Assembly (NCBI RefSeq): GCF_947487805.1
Contig: NZ_CANKXW010000010.1
Span: 62,001 to 126,000 of the forward strand
Length of the DNA: 64,000 nt
Direction of reading: 5' to 3'
Source: an uncultured Tateyamaria sp.
GTDB taxonomy: Bacteria > Pseudomonadota > Alphaproteobacteria > Rhodobacterales > Rhodobacteraceae
The translations under genes were made by a program, and so were the position numbers. The notes beneath the pieces were generated by a model. It saw nothing but the letters and a program-made list of their open reading frames with translations, did not search any database and was not told the origin of the DNA. Positions 63,722-64,000 of the stretch are shown piece by piece (within the stretch, counting starts at the first letter, position 1; every line of letters starts with the position of its first letter).

Positions 63722-64000
63722 TTAGCCGTAGGTGTCGCGCAGCGCGTTTTTCTGCACCTTGCCCATCGTGTTGCGGGGCAATTCGGACGCCACCTCGTAA
63801 CGGCGGGGGTGTTTGAACCGCGCCAGACGCGACCGTACGGATTCCGACAGGCTGTCGGTGTCGATCTGGCGGCCCGCATCGGGCACCACGACGGCCACGA
63901 TCGCCTCGCCGAAATCGGCGTCGGGGATGCCGATCACGGCACTTTCCGACACGCCGTCGATATCGTTCAGCACGTCTTCGATTTCCTTGGGATAGACGTT
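63722..64000 (-). CDS. MatB-like acyl-CoA synthetase, 3' fragment
   Basis: The last 92 residues of an AMP-binding enzyme; the rest lies beyond the right edge. NVYPKEIEDVLNDIDGVSESAVIGIPD is the start of the C-terminal domain, and KHPRRYEVASELPRNTMGKVQKNALRDTYG contains the catalytic lysine (NTMGKVQK). This ending is typical of malonyl-CoA synthetase (MatB). Convergent with hpaH, 6 bp between stops. Confidence 0.75.
   Translation of the reverse strand, partial: NVYPKEIEDVLNDIDGVSESAVIGIPDADFGEAIVAVVVPDAGRQIDTDSLSESVRSRLARFKHPRRYEVASELPRNTMGKVQKNALRDTYG

Overview
The window is a 64 kb piece of high-GC chromosome from a marine alphaproteobacterium of the Roseobacter group (Rhodobacteraceae). 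Four things support this: a near-canonical DMSP lyase DddP, several small families common in Rhodobacterales (Hint_2, DUF6455, DUF6314 and the short Glyoxalase_8-like protein), glnB-glnA next to an NAD(P)HX dehydratase gene, and an hpaR/hpaE/hpaD/hpaH homoprotocatechuate block. Most of the window is core chromosome with densely packed genes, many overlapping by 4 bp (ATGA). I saw no CRISPR array, rRNA or IS transposase.

Layout: 0-8.3 kb holds a LysM protein cut by the left edge, an Atm1-type ABC exporter, and a convergent RND efflux operon (fusion protein plus an unusually long permease) with an operator-like palindrome upstream. 8.5-14.1 kb holds YfgM-like, BamB-like and Der genes, a TspO-like membrane protein and serS. 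14.4-15.9 kb is a membrane-anchored pentapeptide-repeat protein with 14 in-register 30-bp repeats. 16.1-20.4 kb is yajC-secD-secF (with a structured 230-bp gap between secD and secF), a TauE/SafE permease and an Mth938-like protein. 20.4-23.2 kb is the cytochrome c maturation operon ccmABCDG, bracketed by copies of an inverted repeat. 23.4-34.7 kb is housekeeping: aconitase, a DUF1223 protein, an LpxL-like acyltransferase, a DMT transporter, an isolated FliG, small secreted proteins, purB and bioY. 34.9-41 kb is metabolic: a hydrolase-OsmC fusion, DddP, an S41-like protein, a DUF3445 (HODM-like) protein and a lytic transglycosylase. 41.5-44.9 kb is glnA/glnB, an NnrD lacking its usual NnrE half, and a Hint-domain protein. 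45-52.5 kb is tRNA-Leu, a YihY/BrkB protein, an AEC transporter, and an operon running SPOR lipoprotein, D,D-carboxypeptidase, tmk, holB, tatD and a PhnP-like MBL hydrolase.

At 52.7 kb a tRNA-Ser(UGA) gene is followed by a compact, more A+T-rich integrative element of about 5.5 kb (52768-58230). It carries a P4-type tyrosine integrase, an AlpA-like HTH protein, two small putative DNA-binding proteins, a zinc-ribbon protein, two small secreted proteins and one unrecognised protein abutting the integrase. An imperfect 14-bp copy of the tRNA 3' end marks its probable right end. This element is the strongest candidate for something undescribed.

From 58.3 kb core sequence resumes with aromatic catabolism: a fumarylacetoacetase-family protein, the HpaR repressor, and divergent hpaE-hpaD-hpaG-hpaH, with two direct 12-bp operator-like sites between hpaR and hpaE. 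The right edge cuts the 3' end of a MatB-like acyl-CoA synthetase gene.
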